Below, in pieces: positions 1 to 7,431 of a stretch of 14,433 nt of DNA. Each line of letters begins with the position of its first letter. The first letter of the stretch is position 1. Origin of the DNA: Sphingomonadales bacterium UBA6174 (lineage in GTDB: Bacteria > Pseudomonadota > Alphaproteobacteria > Sphingomonadales > Sphingomonadaceae); assembly GCA_002422945.1 (NCBI GenBank), contig DITW01000029.1, positions 1-14,433 on the forward strand. Direction: 5' to 3'. Below the pieces are notes generated by a model. It was not told the origin of the DNA. It searched no databases and was given only the letters and a program-made list of their open reading frames with translations. Made by a program: the position numbers and the translations under genes.

Positions 1-796
1 GAATCTCGCTGATCTCGTCATCACCATATAGATCACGCTCGCCCCGCGCGCCAAACAGCAGGACGCAGTCGCGGCGCGCCCTTTTGCGCGCGGCGTCCTG
101 CAACAGGCTGACGATCGGGGCCAGCCCGCTGCCCCCCGCAATGCACAGGATCGGTCCCTTGCCCGGTCGCAGCCAAAACTGGCCGTGCGGGCCATCAAGT
201 TCATAACCGAACTCTTGAGCGCGGCCAGCGAACAGTGCGTCGGTAAAGGCCCCGCCCGGCACATGGCGGATAAAGCAGGTTACATTGTGCTGCCCACCGA
301 CATCCGGCGCTGTGGCGAATGAATAAGAGCGATGCGCCTCGCCGCCATTCCAGCGTACATTGACATATTGGCCGGCCTGATAAGTAAGGGCCTCATCGGT
401 CTTCCAGGTCACGGCCACGATGTCGTGGGTGAGCGGCTTGATGGCGATCAGTTGCGCAGGCGTGACGATCTGGCGGGCGGTGCTCGCGGCGATGTCGACT
501 TCGAGTTCGAGATCCGATTTGGGCAGGGCCTGACAGGCAAGGATATAGCCTGCGGCCAATTCTTCCTTGCTCAGCGTATAGCCGAATGGCGTGATCGCTT
601 CGACCTTGCCGGCGATCAGCCGGGTGCGACAAGCGCCGCACGTGCCGACGGTGCAATCATGCGGATAGGCAAGGCCCATTTTCAGGGCGCTTTCCAGCAC
701 CGTTTCCCCTGTCGGAACCGTGAATGATTCGCCGCCCGGCTGGACATGGACCTTATTGGGGTCTGCCTTGCCGAAAAGGGATTTCAACCAATTCAT
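1..796 (-). CDS. 2Fe-2S ferredoxin-type oxygenase reductase, 3' end outside window (partial)
   Basis: Electron-transfer component that takes electrons from NAD(P)H through FAD to a 2Fe-2S cluster and on to an oxygenase. Translating the minus strand from the ATG at 796 gives 265 residues without a stop, running off the left edge. The N-terminal plant-type ferredoxin domain has Cys48, Cys53, Cys56 and Cys88 (C-x4-C-x2-C-x31-C). The FAD domain has RSYS at 157-160, and the NAD domain has the glycine-rich GGSGLAP at 221-227. The order ferredoxin-FAD-NAD is that of BenC, XylA, phenol hydroxylase P5 and MmoC, not of PaaE or KshB, where the ferredoxin domain is C-terminal. The start is supported by a GAGAGG Shine-Dalgarno sequence a few bases upstream. 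It is divergent from the TonB receptor gene. The oxygenase partner is not in this window, so the substrate is unknown. Confidence 0.9.
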   Translation of the reverse strand, partial: MNWLKSLFGKADPNKVHVQPGGESFTVPTGETVLESALKMGLAYPHDCTVGTCGACRTRLIAGKVEAITPFGYTLSKEELAAGYILACQALPKSDLELEVDIAASTARQIVTPAQLIAIKPLTHDIVAVTWKTDEALTYQAGQYVNVRWNGGEAHRSYSFATAPDVGGQHNVTCFIRHVPGGAFTDALFAGRAQEFGYELDGPHGQFWLRPGKGPILCIAGGSGLAPIVSLLQDAARKRARRDCVLLFGARGERDLYGDDEISEI

Positions 797-851
797 CGTG
801 CCTCTCTCTCTATCCTAATCCGGCCCTATTTTGTTTGGCCCCATTCTTGTC

Positions 852-879
852 AGGCGTTCGATCACCTGATGATTCGCCT
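852..879. promoter_or_regulatory. 28-base interrupted dyad upstream of the reductase gene
   Basis: Two nested inverted pairs share one centre: AGGCG (852-856) with CGCCT (875-879), and ATCA (861-864) with TGAT (867-870), around a central CC. The dyad lies 56-83 bases upstream of the reductase start codon, in the divergent intergenic region. It could be an operator; the binding protein is unknown. Confidence 0.3.
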
Positions 880-951
880 CATGGGGGCGGCTTATTTGCC
901 AGTGATGATTTCGTGTGCCGATGACCTTTCAGCACGCTTCTTAGCGCTTTC

Positions 952-963
952 CGATCTAGATCG
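952..963. promoter_or_regulatory. 12-base perfect palindrome just upstream of the receptor -35 box
   Basis: CGATCTAGATCG reads the same on both strands and ends eight bases before the TTGACA at 972. Its position suggests a regulator-binding site controlling the receptor promoter, the divergent reductase promoter, or both. The regulator is not identified. Confidence 0.35.
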
Positions 964-971
964 TAAATATG

Positions 972-999
972 TTGACATAATTTCTCTCTAACGTATTTT
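972..999 (+). promoter_or_regulatory. Predicted sigma-70-type promoter of the TonB-dependent receptor gene
   Basis: A perfect -35 hexamer, TTGACA (972-977), is followed after 16 bases by TATTTT (994-999), which matches the -10 consensus at four of six positions. The -35 box lies inside the inverted repeat TATGTTGACATA (968-979, arms of five around TG), so a protein bound there would block the promoter. Transcription from here would leave a leader of about 65 bases before the ATG at 1073. Confidence 0.5.
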
Positions 1000-1072
1000 G
1001 CGTATCGTCGTCACGCGAAAAGAACACCAATCAATCAAGGTGTCTTTCACGAGGCAGAATAGGGAGGATGTC

Positions 1073-3658
1073 ATGAGGAAGATTGCAGTCGTGAGTCTTG
1101 CCGCGCTTGCGGCAGGTGTGTGTTTTCCAGCCTATGCCCAAGAGCGGGCTGAAAATACCGGTATCGAAGATATCATTGTGACCGCCACCAAGCGGTCAGA
1201 AAATTTGCAGAATGTCCCTGTGGCGGTGTCGGCGATTTCCGCCGCGACGCTGGCGAATCAGGGCGTGTTCGAAACGTCGGACCTCAACCACTCCATGCCC
1301 AATTTGCAGGTGTCGTCGCCTTATGGTGAGCAGCAGCCGAATTTTTCGGTGCGCGGCGTGGGCGTCGGCACGGAATTCAACGCCAATGCGGCTTCGCCGG
1401 TCGGCGTTTATGTGGATGAAGTCTATCAGGCGTTCCGCGCCTCGCATGGCCAGCAGCTTTATGACCTCGAACAAATCGAAGTGGTGCGCGGTCCGCAGGG
1501 AACGCTTTATGGCCGCAACACCACGGGTGGCGCGATCAATTTCATCACGCGCAAGCCGCAGTTGAAGGGCAGCAACGGTTCGGTGACCGTTGGCTATGGT
1601 AATTTCAATCGTTTCAACCTGACGGCGGCGCTCGAACTCACGCCGGTTGAAGACAAGATCGGCATTCGCATCGCCGGCACTTTTGTGGATTCCGATTCCT
1701 ATGTGCATAACCGGCTGGGGACTGGGCTTAATACCTCGGCTGCGGGCGGCGCTTCTGGGTTGAACCTGAATTCCGGGCGCGATCCGGGCGGCACCAAATC
1801 CTATGGCGTGCGTGGCACGTTGCGGTTCAAACCTTCCGAAACCGTTGATATCTCGATCAAGGGATATGCAGCCAAAGGGCGGGGCGGCACGGAAACACCT
1901 ATTCCGACTGGCCAGTCCAAGACGAATGATGTCATTGACTATACCAGTTCAAACTTTCTGCTGGGGGGCCTGTTCGCGCAGCTCGCACCGGCTGGACTGG
2001 TCCCGGCGAATTACAGCCAGTCGGGGCGTGGCCTTGGCATCAACGAGGTTGAAGTCGATACCGTTGGCGTCGCGATCTCGCGTGCCGAAGGTGCCGTGCT
2101 GTCGGCCAAGATTGAGTTGAGTGACGCGCTTAAGCTGATTTCGATCACGGGCTATGATTCCGGCCTGTATTCGCAGTCGTCAACGGATTGCGACGCAACG
2201 CCGATGCGTTTGTGCTCGATTGGCTATCGCTCGAAATTCCATGCGTTCAATCAGGATGTTCGCCTCGATCTGGATGCGGACAAGTTCAAAATGATCGTCG
2301 GTGCTTATTATGGCAAGGACACGGTCGTTGCCAATAATAGCCCGGACTTTTTCAACTTCACGAGCGATGTTCGTGCGGCGCTTGGCTTGCCTGCCACCTA
2401 TTTCAATCCGGGCGGCGGCTTTAACGGCAATGGTCTGTCGGCAACGTCCTTGCCAACCGGCATTCGCGGCACGCAGCATTTCAAGCAAGATCGCAAATCC
2501 TACGCCATTTATGGCGAGGGGAGCTATGAGCTGACGGAAACGCTGAAGGTCACGGCGGGCATGCGCTACACCAGTGACAAAAACCACTTCAGCGATGGTA
2601 TCACCACTTATTATGATGATACCGGCGCGGCGCGGATGCTGACGGTTTCCGACTTCACGCAAGGCGGCGCTTATGCGCCATATTTCCTCCAGCCGGTCTA
2701 TGATGAGGCAGGGGTTGAGGTCATTCCGTCATTCGCCGCGCTCGGCATACCCAAACCGGGTGGTCTCGATCGCAAGGGTTCATCCAATCGCCTTTCTGGC
2801 CGCTTCATCGTGGACTGGAAGCCGGTTGAACATGTGATGCTCTATGCCAGCTATAGCCGCGGCTATCGCGCGGGCACGTTTAACGGCCTTGCCTATGGCA
2901 GCGCCAATCAGGTGTATTTCGTGCCGCCAGAAAAGGTGAATGCCTTTGAAGTCGGCTTCAAATCGCGCCTTGCCGACAATCGTGTCCAGATCAACGGCTC
3001 CTTCTTTTATTATGACTATAAGGGGCAGCAAGGTCAGGTCGTCGATGCCACCGCCACCGCGAACCTGATTTCATTGAGCGGCAAGATGAAGGGTCTTGAA
3101 CTGGAAGCTCAGTTCGCCGCGACCAATCGCTTGCGCCTGAATGCGTCATTCGCCTTGCTCGACACCAAATATAATAAGGGCGCTTGCCCGTCCAACCCGG
3201 CTGATATCCCGAACTTCCCGGCCCAGCTTGGCAGTTGCGTAGTGTCATCGGGCGGTCCGGTGAGTGTGGCCGGCAATCCGTTCCCATTCGCGGCCAAGAC
3301 GTCGGCGAACCTCGGCTTTGACTGGGATGCGCTCGATGTGGGCGATGGCCTTGTGACGCTGCATGGCGACGCGGCATATACGGGTCGCTTCTATTATGAC
3401 TCGTTCAAGGATTATAGCCGCGGTCCGCTCACGGCGGTGGCGTCGGGCAACTTTGGCAAAGGCGAAGGGAATTATTGGGTTCTCAACAGCCGCCTCACTT
3501 ATGGCACCGATCGTTATTCGATCTCGGCCTGGGCGAAAAATCTGACGAACAAGACCTATTATCCATTCGGTATCTCGATCGAAAACCTGTTCGGCAACGG
3601 CTATCGCGTGCGTTCGCAACCGCGGATGTACGGCGTCGAAGCAACGTTCAAGTTCTGA
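1073..3658 (+). CDS. TonB-dependent outer-membrane receptor
   Basis: Outer-membrane beta-barrel transporter that takes up a ligand with energy from TonB-ExbB-ExbD. The product is 861 residues. A signal peptide covers about residues 1-22, with cleavage after AYA. A TonB-box-like EDIIVTATK follows at 32-40, then the plug domain, whose conserved end contains EVVRGPQGTLYGRNTTGGA. The barrel ends in a terminal Phe (YGVEATFKF), as outer-membrane proteins do. I chose the ATG at 1073 because AGGGAGGA sits four bases upstream and the signal peptide begins there; an in-frame TTG at 998 would add 25 residues that do not fit a signal peptide. The ligand is unknown. The family is large in sphingomonads, and divergence from an oxygenase reductase suggests uptake of the degraded substrate. 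An intrinsic terminator follows. Confidence 0.95.
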   Translation: MRKIAVVSLAALAAGVCFPAYAQERAENTGIEDIIVTATKRSENLQNVPVAVSAISAATLANQGVFETSDLNHSMPNLQVSSPYGEQQPNFSVRGVGVGTEFNANAASPVGVYVDEVYQAFRASHGQQLYDLEQIEVVRGPQGTLYGRNTTGGAINFITRKPQLKGSNGSVTVGYGNFNRFNLTAALELTPVEDKIGIRIAGTFVDSDSYVHNRLGTGLNTSAAGGASGLNLNSGRDPGGTKSYGVRGTLRFKPSETVDISIKGYAAKGRGGTETPIPTGQSKTNDVIDYTSSNFLLGGLFAQLAPAGLVPANYSQSGRGLGINEVEVDTVGVAISRAEGAVLSAKIELSDALKLISITGYDSGLYSQSSTDCDATPMRLCSIGYRSKFHAFNQDVRLDLDADKFKMIVGAYYGKDTVVANNSPDFFNFTSDVRAALGLPATYFNPGGGFNGNGLSATSLPTGIRGTQHFKQDRKSYAIYGEGSYELTETLKVTAGMRYTSDKNHFSDGITTYYDDTGAARMLTVSDFTQGGAYAPYFLQPVYDEAGVEVIPSFAALGIPKPGGLDRKGSSNRLSGRFIVDWKPVEHVMLYASYSRGYRAGTFNGLAYGSANQVYFVPPEKVNAFEVGFKSRLADNRVQINGSFFYYDYKGQQGQVVDATATANLISLSGKMKGLELEAQFAATNRLRLNASFALLDTKYNKGACPSNPADIPNFPAQLGSCVVSSGGPVSVAGNPFPFAAKTSANLGFDWDALDVGDGLVTLHGDAAYTGRFYYDSFKDYSRGPLTAVASGNFGKGEGNYWVLNSRLTYGTDRYSISAWAKNLTNKTYYPFGISIENLFGNGYRVRSQPRMYGVEATFKF

Positions 3659-3684
3659 TCAGCGTGATGCTTAGCTAAATAAAT

Positions 3685-3721
3685 ATAGCCGCAGCAATCC
3701 TTTGGTTGTTGCGGCTATTTT
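3685..3721 (+). terminator. Rho-independent terminator after the TonB-dependent receptor gene
   Basis: The 13-pair stem ATAGCCGCAGCAA (3685-3697) / TTGTTGCGGCTAT (3706-3718), with one G-U pair and an 8-base loop, runs into TTTT (3718-3721). A-rich sequence precedes the stem, so it could also work on the other strand. It ends 17 bases before the next start codon, which leaves no room for a complete promoter between them. Confidence 0.85.
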
Positions 3722-3738
3722 CATGGAGGAGAGGGTAA

Positions 3739-4455
3739 ATGGAGCAGAAAGTCGATACGCGATTTTGGCGCCTGTGTGCGTGGAATGGTCCGCTGTTCAT
3801 GGGCGTGTTCATCATCTTTTGGGGCATTATGGGGCATAATCTGCCACCATATTCCGCTGATTTGCCAGCGAGCGACATTGCCGCTTATTTCCGTGAAAAT
3901 GCCAATCAGGTCCGCACCGGCATGGTTCTGGCGATGACCTTTACCATCAGCTATTGCGTTTGGGGTCTCGCGATTGCGAAGGTGATGGAACAGGTTGTGG
4001 GCAAGGACAACATCCTTGTCGATCTCGAAAAATGGGGTGCGGGCCTGACGGTCGTGCCGGTGCTGGTGAGCTGCTCCTTTTGGCTGACCGGCGCGTTTCG
4101 ACCGGAAGCATTGCCGGATTCCGTGCTGCAGATGCTGTATGACATGGCGTGGTTGTTGATCGATCTCGCTTATTCCATCACATCGGTGCAGATGTTTGCG
4201 CTCGGCGCGGCATTTTTGATGGATCGTCGGCAGCAGCCTTTGGTGCCGAAATGGTTGGCATGGTATGGCATTTGGGTGGGCTTTATGTTCATCGCGGAAT
4301 GCCTGATGCCTTTTTTCAAATCCGGCCCCTTTTCCAGAAGCGGCACGCTTAACTATTGGATTGAATTTTCGATCTGGTTCGTCTGGTGCCCGACGCTGAC
4401 CTATTACCTCTTGCGGTCTATCACCCGGATCGAACAGGAGCAGGCCCATGCATGA
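3739..4455 (+). CDS. Conserved six-helix membrane protein of unknown function
   Basis: First gene of a six-gene operon; 238 residues. The start at 3739 is preceded by GGAGGAGAGGG. Hydrophobic stretches at about 14-33, 60-82, 101-120, 136-160, 172-192 and 207-228 suggest six transmembrane helices. It has no signal peptide or recognisable catalytic motif. Notable short motifs are AFRPE (about residue 119), DMAWLL (135-140) and FFKSGPF (about 192-198). I recall similar uncharacterised proteins from actinobacteria and sphingomonads, but cannot name a family with certainty. The gene overlaps the subunit III-like gene by 8 bases, which suggests translational coupling and possibly a shared membrane complex. 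Confidence 0.85.
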   Translation: MEQKVDTRFWRLCAWNGPLFMGVFIIFWGIMGHNLPPYSADLPASDIAAYFRENANQVRTGMVLAMTFTISYCVWGLAIAKVMEQVVGKDNILVDLEKWGAGLTVVPVLVSCSFWLTGAFRPEALPDSVLQMLYDMAWLLIDLAYSITSVQMFALGAAFLMDRRQQPLVPKWLAWYGIWVGFMFIAECLMPFFKSGPFSRSGTLNYWIEFSIWFVWCPTLTYYLLRSITRIEQEQAHA

Positions 4456-5074
4456 GCCGGTGCACCCGCCCTTTTCGGCGGGTGGCGAGGCCAGCGCATG
4501 CCAGCCGGAATCGCCACATCTGCCGGGCGATTCCGGAGTCTGGACGTTCATTGTCGCGGATATGGGCGCGTTTGCGCTGTTCTTTCTGCTGTTTTCGATT
4601 GGTCGCATGGCCGCGCCGGAACTGTATGAAAGCTCGCGCATCCATCTCAATGCCGGACTTGGGCTTGCCAATACGCTGATCTTGCTGACTAGCAGCCTAT
4701 TCATGGCGCGTGCGGTCGATGCCGCGCGGGCAGAGCGTCGATCATCGGTTGTCAATAATCTGTTGCTGACGATCTGTATCGGTTCCGGTTTTGCGGCCAC
4801 CAAGATTTTTGAATATATCGACAAGGCGCAAGCGGGATTTTCACCGCTCACCAATGAGTTTTTCACTTATTATTTCGCCTTTACCGGCATTCATTTTCTG
4901 CATTTTGCAATCGGGATTGGCGCGTTGAGCTGGATGGTCGGCAAGGCGCGGCGCGATACGCTCGACCAACGCTTCGTGATCTGGATCGAGTCTGTGGGCT
5001 GTTATTGGCACATGGTCGACCTGCTCTGGATCATGTTGTTTCCACTACTCTATTTATTGAGGTGGGCCGGATGA
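4448..5074 (+). CDS. Haem-copper oxidase subunit III family protein (NorE-like)
   Basis: Integral membrane protein of 208 residues, related to cytochrome c oxidase subunit III and NorE. Five helices are predicted at about 32-52, 70-90, 103-121, 137-160 and 180-205, the short form seen in NorE. Characteristic stretches are PGDSGVWTFI near residues 26-35, YYFAFTGIHFLHF near 139-151 and GCYWHMVDLLWI near 183-194. In Paracoccus, NorE supports nitric oxide reductase activity without being catalytic. No norB, norC or ctaD gene lies in this window, so this copy probably serves something else. The ATG overlaps the end of the previous gene (ATGCATGA), and its own stop overlaps the next start (ATGA). 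Confidence 0.9.
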   Translation: MHEPVHPPFSAGGEASACQPESPHLPGDSGVWTFIVADMGAFALFFLLFSIGRMAAPELYESSRIHLNAGLGLANTLILLTSSLFMARAVDAARAERRSSVVNNLLLTICIGSGFAATKIFEYIDKAQAGFSPLTNEFFTYYFAFTGIHFLHFAIGIGALSWMVGKARRDTLDQRFVIWIESVGCYWHMVDLLWIMLFPLLYLLRWAG

Positions 5075-5334
5075 ACCGCATCCTGCATTTAAGCCCGGTT
5101 AAAGTCTGGGCGCTGCTTGTCGCGGTCACGTTGATAAGCTGGGTGTTGACCGAGGATAGCGATGCCGTGCGCTTCGGGGCGACCGCCGTCATCTTGATCG
5201 CTGCTTTCAAGATCAACATGGTGATCGGCCATTTCATGGAATTGCAGTGGACGCCGCGACCGTTTCGTATCGTGTTGTCGCTTTGGCTGATATTGGTCAC
5301 AACGATCATTATTGGCGGTTATTGGTATGTTTAG
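5071..5334 (+). CDS. Cytochrome c oxidase subunit IV-like small membrane protein (NorF/COX4-like)
   Basis: Small membrane protein of 87 residues with three hydrophobic stretches (about 11-27, 35-55 and 66-86). The motif GHFMELQWTPR just before the last helix is typical of the prokaryotic COX4/NorF family. The start at 5071 forms an ATGA overlap with the subunit III-like gene; a longer in-frame reading from 5005 would lie inside that gene and is not needed. A NorE-NorF-like pair in this order is the usual arrangement in denitrifiers, where the two proteins help nitric oxide reductase assembly or activity. Here the pair sits in an apparent catabolic operon without any oxidase catalytic subunit. 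Confidence 0.85.
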   Translation: MNRILHLSPVKVWALLVAVTLISWVLTEDSDAVRFGATAVILIAAFKINMVIGHFMELQWTPRPFRIVLSLWLILVTTIIIGGYWYV

Positions 5335-5345
5335 GAGGGTGGATA

Positions 5346-6290
5346 ATGTTTGATAATGCGGTGCTGAGCGAAAAGGCGATGATATTGGACCCGATCCATG
5401 ATGGTCGGCACAAATTGCCAGCGGTGGCACTGGGGCGTGAATCTATCCCCTATATCGTCGTGCTGCCAGAACATCAGATCGCGTTTTTCACCTATACCTG
5501 GGTGACAGCGGACAGCATGGCCGGGGCTGCTTTGGCCGTTTTCGGTCCAGGCCTGGGCGCGGCGCCCATCCAGCAGAAACTGGCCGACAGGCCAGTGCCT
5601 GCGGACATGGGCTTTGATAATTGGCAAATCGAAGGCTTCAGCATGAAGCAGGATTTGAAATTCGATTGCGCCCATGTGCGCTGGGAAACGCCGGAGGCGA
5701 TGGTCGAATTCGACTTTGAGGCCTTCCACCCGCCTTATTCTTATGGTGCAGATCCACGCGGGTGTCCGTCTTATTGCGCGACGGATCGGATCGAACAGGC
5801 CGGTCGCGTCAAGGGCGTGCTAAGGCTGGGGGATCGCGTCATTGATTTTGATGCGACCGGGCATCGCGATCATAGCTGGGGCACGCGCGACTGGATTCCC
5901 TTCCAGCAATATGAATGGTTTGTCGGACAAGTCGGGACCGATACATCGGTGCATTTCTGGCGCTTCAATGCGCTGGGCAAGGAACATGTGCGGGGTTATG
6001 TGTTCAAGCAAGGCCTGATGTCGCGTGTCGATAAGGTGTCCGTGGATGTCACCTATGACGATCAATTTTGGCAGACCGGCTATGTCGCCGATATCGTTGA
6101 TGCCGATGGGCGCAATACCCGTGTCGAGACAGATGTATTCGGCTGCTATACCTTGGTGCCGCACCCCGCGCTCAGCCTGAATGAAAGTGGCGGGCGCGCG
6201 ACCATTGATGGCAGGCACGGTGTCGGGTGGATGGAGTGCGCCTGGCCCACAAGCTATCTCGAACATATCCGCGCCAACGGTCCTTATTGA
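5346..6290 (+). CDS. CrtC/AttH lipocalin-like protein (DUF7064-type, putative hydratase-like)
   Basis: Soluble protein of 314 residues without a signal peptide. The motif GHRDHSWGTRDW at 172-183 is characteristic of the carotenoid 1,2-hydratase (CrtC)/AttH-like lipocalin fold and of related uncharacterised proteins (I believe the DUF7065-DUF7064 pair). Several Trp and Tyr residues follow (YEWF at 189-192, HFWRF at 203-207), as expected for a hydrophobic pocket. CrtC adds water to a terminal isoprenoid double bond; whether this member is an enzyme or a binding protein is unknown. The ATG at 5346 is chosen over an in-frame start at 5247 because of the strong AGGAGGG ribosome-binding site and because 5247 would overlap the previous gene. 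It lies 11 bases after that gene. Confidence 0.8.
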   Translation: MFDNAVLSEKAMILDPIHDGRHKLPAVALGRESIPYIVVLPEHQIAFFTYTWVTADSMAGAALAVFGPGLGAAPIQQKLADRPVPADMGFDNWQIEGFSMKQDLKFDCAHVRWETPEAMVEFDFEAFHPPYSYGADPRGCPSYCATDRIEQAGRVKGVLRLGDRVIDFDATGHRDHSWGTRDWIPFQQYEWFVGQVGTDTSVHFWRFNALGKEHVRGYVFKQGLMSRVDKVSVDVTYDDQFWQTGYVADIVDADGRNTRVETDVFGCYTLVPHPALSLNESGGRATIDGRHGVGWMECAWPTSYLEHIRANGPY

Positions 6291-6300
6291 GGTTTTGGTC

Positions 6301-7431
6301 ATGCTGAATGACATGGAACAGATACATCGTGAAATCCTCGATCGCCGCCGCGACAATCGAGGGCTTCCGCCTTATCGCGCGAAGCTGATCCCGGAAGTGA
6401 CCGACATTCTCGCCCAATATTTCGCGCATATCCTGCCCGGTGCGGTTGTGTCCGGCGTGCGCAGAGTGGGCGGCGGCGCATCAAAGGAGCAGTTCTTTTT
6501 CACCTTGAGTCAAGATGGCAAGGATGAACCGTTCCTGCTACGGATGGACCCGCGCTCGGCGATTACCGAAACGGATCGGGAGCGGGAATTTGTCTTGCTG
6601 AAGGCGATGCAAGGCATTGTGCCGGTGCCAGAGCCGGTATGGGTAGATGCCAAAGGGGATTTTTTCCCACAGGCGGCGGCGATCATGCGGGTTGTTGGCG
6701 GCGTTACCAAGCCCAGCCTGTCCGGGGTCAAGGTTTCAGGATTGGGGACATGGCTTGGCCCTGATTTGCGCCTGAAACTGCGTGACCAGTTTCTGGATCA
6801 TCTGATCGCGATCCATGCCTATGATTGGAAGACGGCCAATTTGCCCGGCTATGACGTGCCGGATGCCGACCCGAAACAGGCCGCCCGCTGGTCGTTCAAC
6901 TATTGGGCCGAGATGTGGCGCATCGATGAAGGCGCTACGCGTCCGGTCACCGCGCTGGCCCAGCAATGGCTGGCGGATCATCTGCCGGATACGGCGGAAC
7001 TGGTGATGACCCATGGCGATTATCGCACCGGCAATTATCTGTTTGACGAGGATAGCGGCCAGATCACGGCATTGCTGGATTGGGAACTGGCTCGGATCGG
7101 TGATTTTCATGAAGATCTGGCATGGGTGCTGATGAAGGTATTTGGTACGATCGATGCCGATGGCACCTTCCGCGCGAGCGATTTGTTCGAGCGGGAAGAG
7201 TTTATTCGGGAATATGAACGTCGCTCTGGCCGGACGGTCAATCGCCAGACCCTGCATTATTATGATGTGATGAGCAGTTGGAAAACCACCGTCATCGTGG
7301 CCGCCAATGGACTTGCCGCCGCGCGATCTCAGCATAATCACCAAGATGTGTTGCTGACGTTTCTTGCGGCTACGGCCCCGATGTTCGCAGACGATCTTGT
7401 CCGACTGCTTAGCCAGGGAGATAATCAGTGA
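6301..7431 (+). CDS. APH-fold phosphotransferase (LvaA/ACAD10-type small-molecule kinase)
   Basis: Kinase of 376 residues from the aminoglycoside-phosphotransferase/choline kinase superfamily. A glycine-rich nucleotide loop VGGGASKEQ lies at 56-64. The catalytic loop HGDYRTGN at 238-245 supplies the base Asp240 and the metal ligand Asn245, and DWE at 260-262 supplies the second metal ligand. The beta-3 strand reads FLLRMDP, with Arg81 where a Lys is usual, as I recall for other members of this subgroup. Members next to catabolic genes include LvaA and the N-terminal domain of human ACAD10/11, which phosphorylate hydroxyacyl-CoAs; antibiotic resistance is unlikely in this context. The start at 6301 has GAGG overlapping the preceding stop codon. 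The GTGA overlap with the next gene suggests a two-protein unit. Substrate assignment is inference. Confidence 0.85.
   Translation: MLNDMEQIHREILDRRRDNRGLPPYRAKLIPEVTDILAQYFAHILPGAVVSGVRRVGGGASKEQFFFTLSQDGKDEPFLLRMDPRSAITETDREREFVLLKAMQGIVPVPEPVWVDAKGDFFPQAAAIMRVVGGVTKPSLSGVKVSGLGTWLGPDLRLKLRDQFLDHLIAIHAYDWKTANLPGYDVPDADPKQAARWSFNYWAEMWRIDEGATRPVTALAQQWLADHLPDTAELVMTHGDYRTGNYLFDEDSGQITALLDWELARIGDFHEDLAWVLMKVFGTIDADGTFRASDLFEREEFIREYERRSGRTVNRQTLHYYDVMSSWKTTVIVAANGLAAARSQHNHQDVLLTFLAATAPMFADDLVRLLSQGDNQ

Noticed and set aside
332..727. 131-codon plus-strand open frame inside the reductase gene
   Set aside because: Antisense shadow; the minus strand encodes a clear ferredoxin domain with its four cysteines there.
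848..853. CTGACA on the minus strand as -35 box for the reductase gene
   Set aside because: No acceptable -10 hexamer lies at 16-18 bases; the match is not enough to call a promoter.
998..1072. TTG start extending the TonB-dependent receptor by 25 residues
   Set aside because: The extension is basic and would sit in front of a perfect signal peptide, and the ATG at 1073 has a strong ribosome-binding site; 998 also lies in the predicted -10 box.
3721..4866. Long open frame of 381 codons on the minus strand opposite the operon
   Set aside because: It lies entirely antisense to the receptor terminator, the six-helix protein gene and the subunit III-like gene, has no family resemblance, and its composition is that of a reverse-complement shadow.
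6301..7431. Aminoglycoside resistance gene
   Set aside because: The fold is that of APH kinases, but the context is a catabolic operon and the sequence resembles the LvaA/ACAD10-type subgroup.
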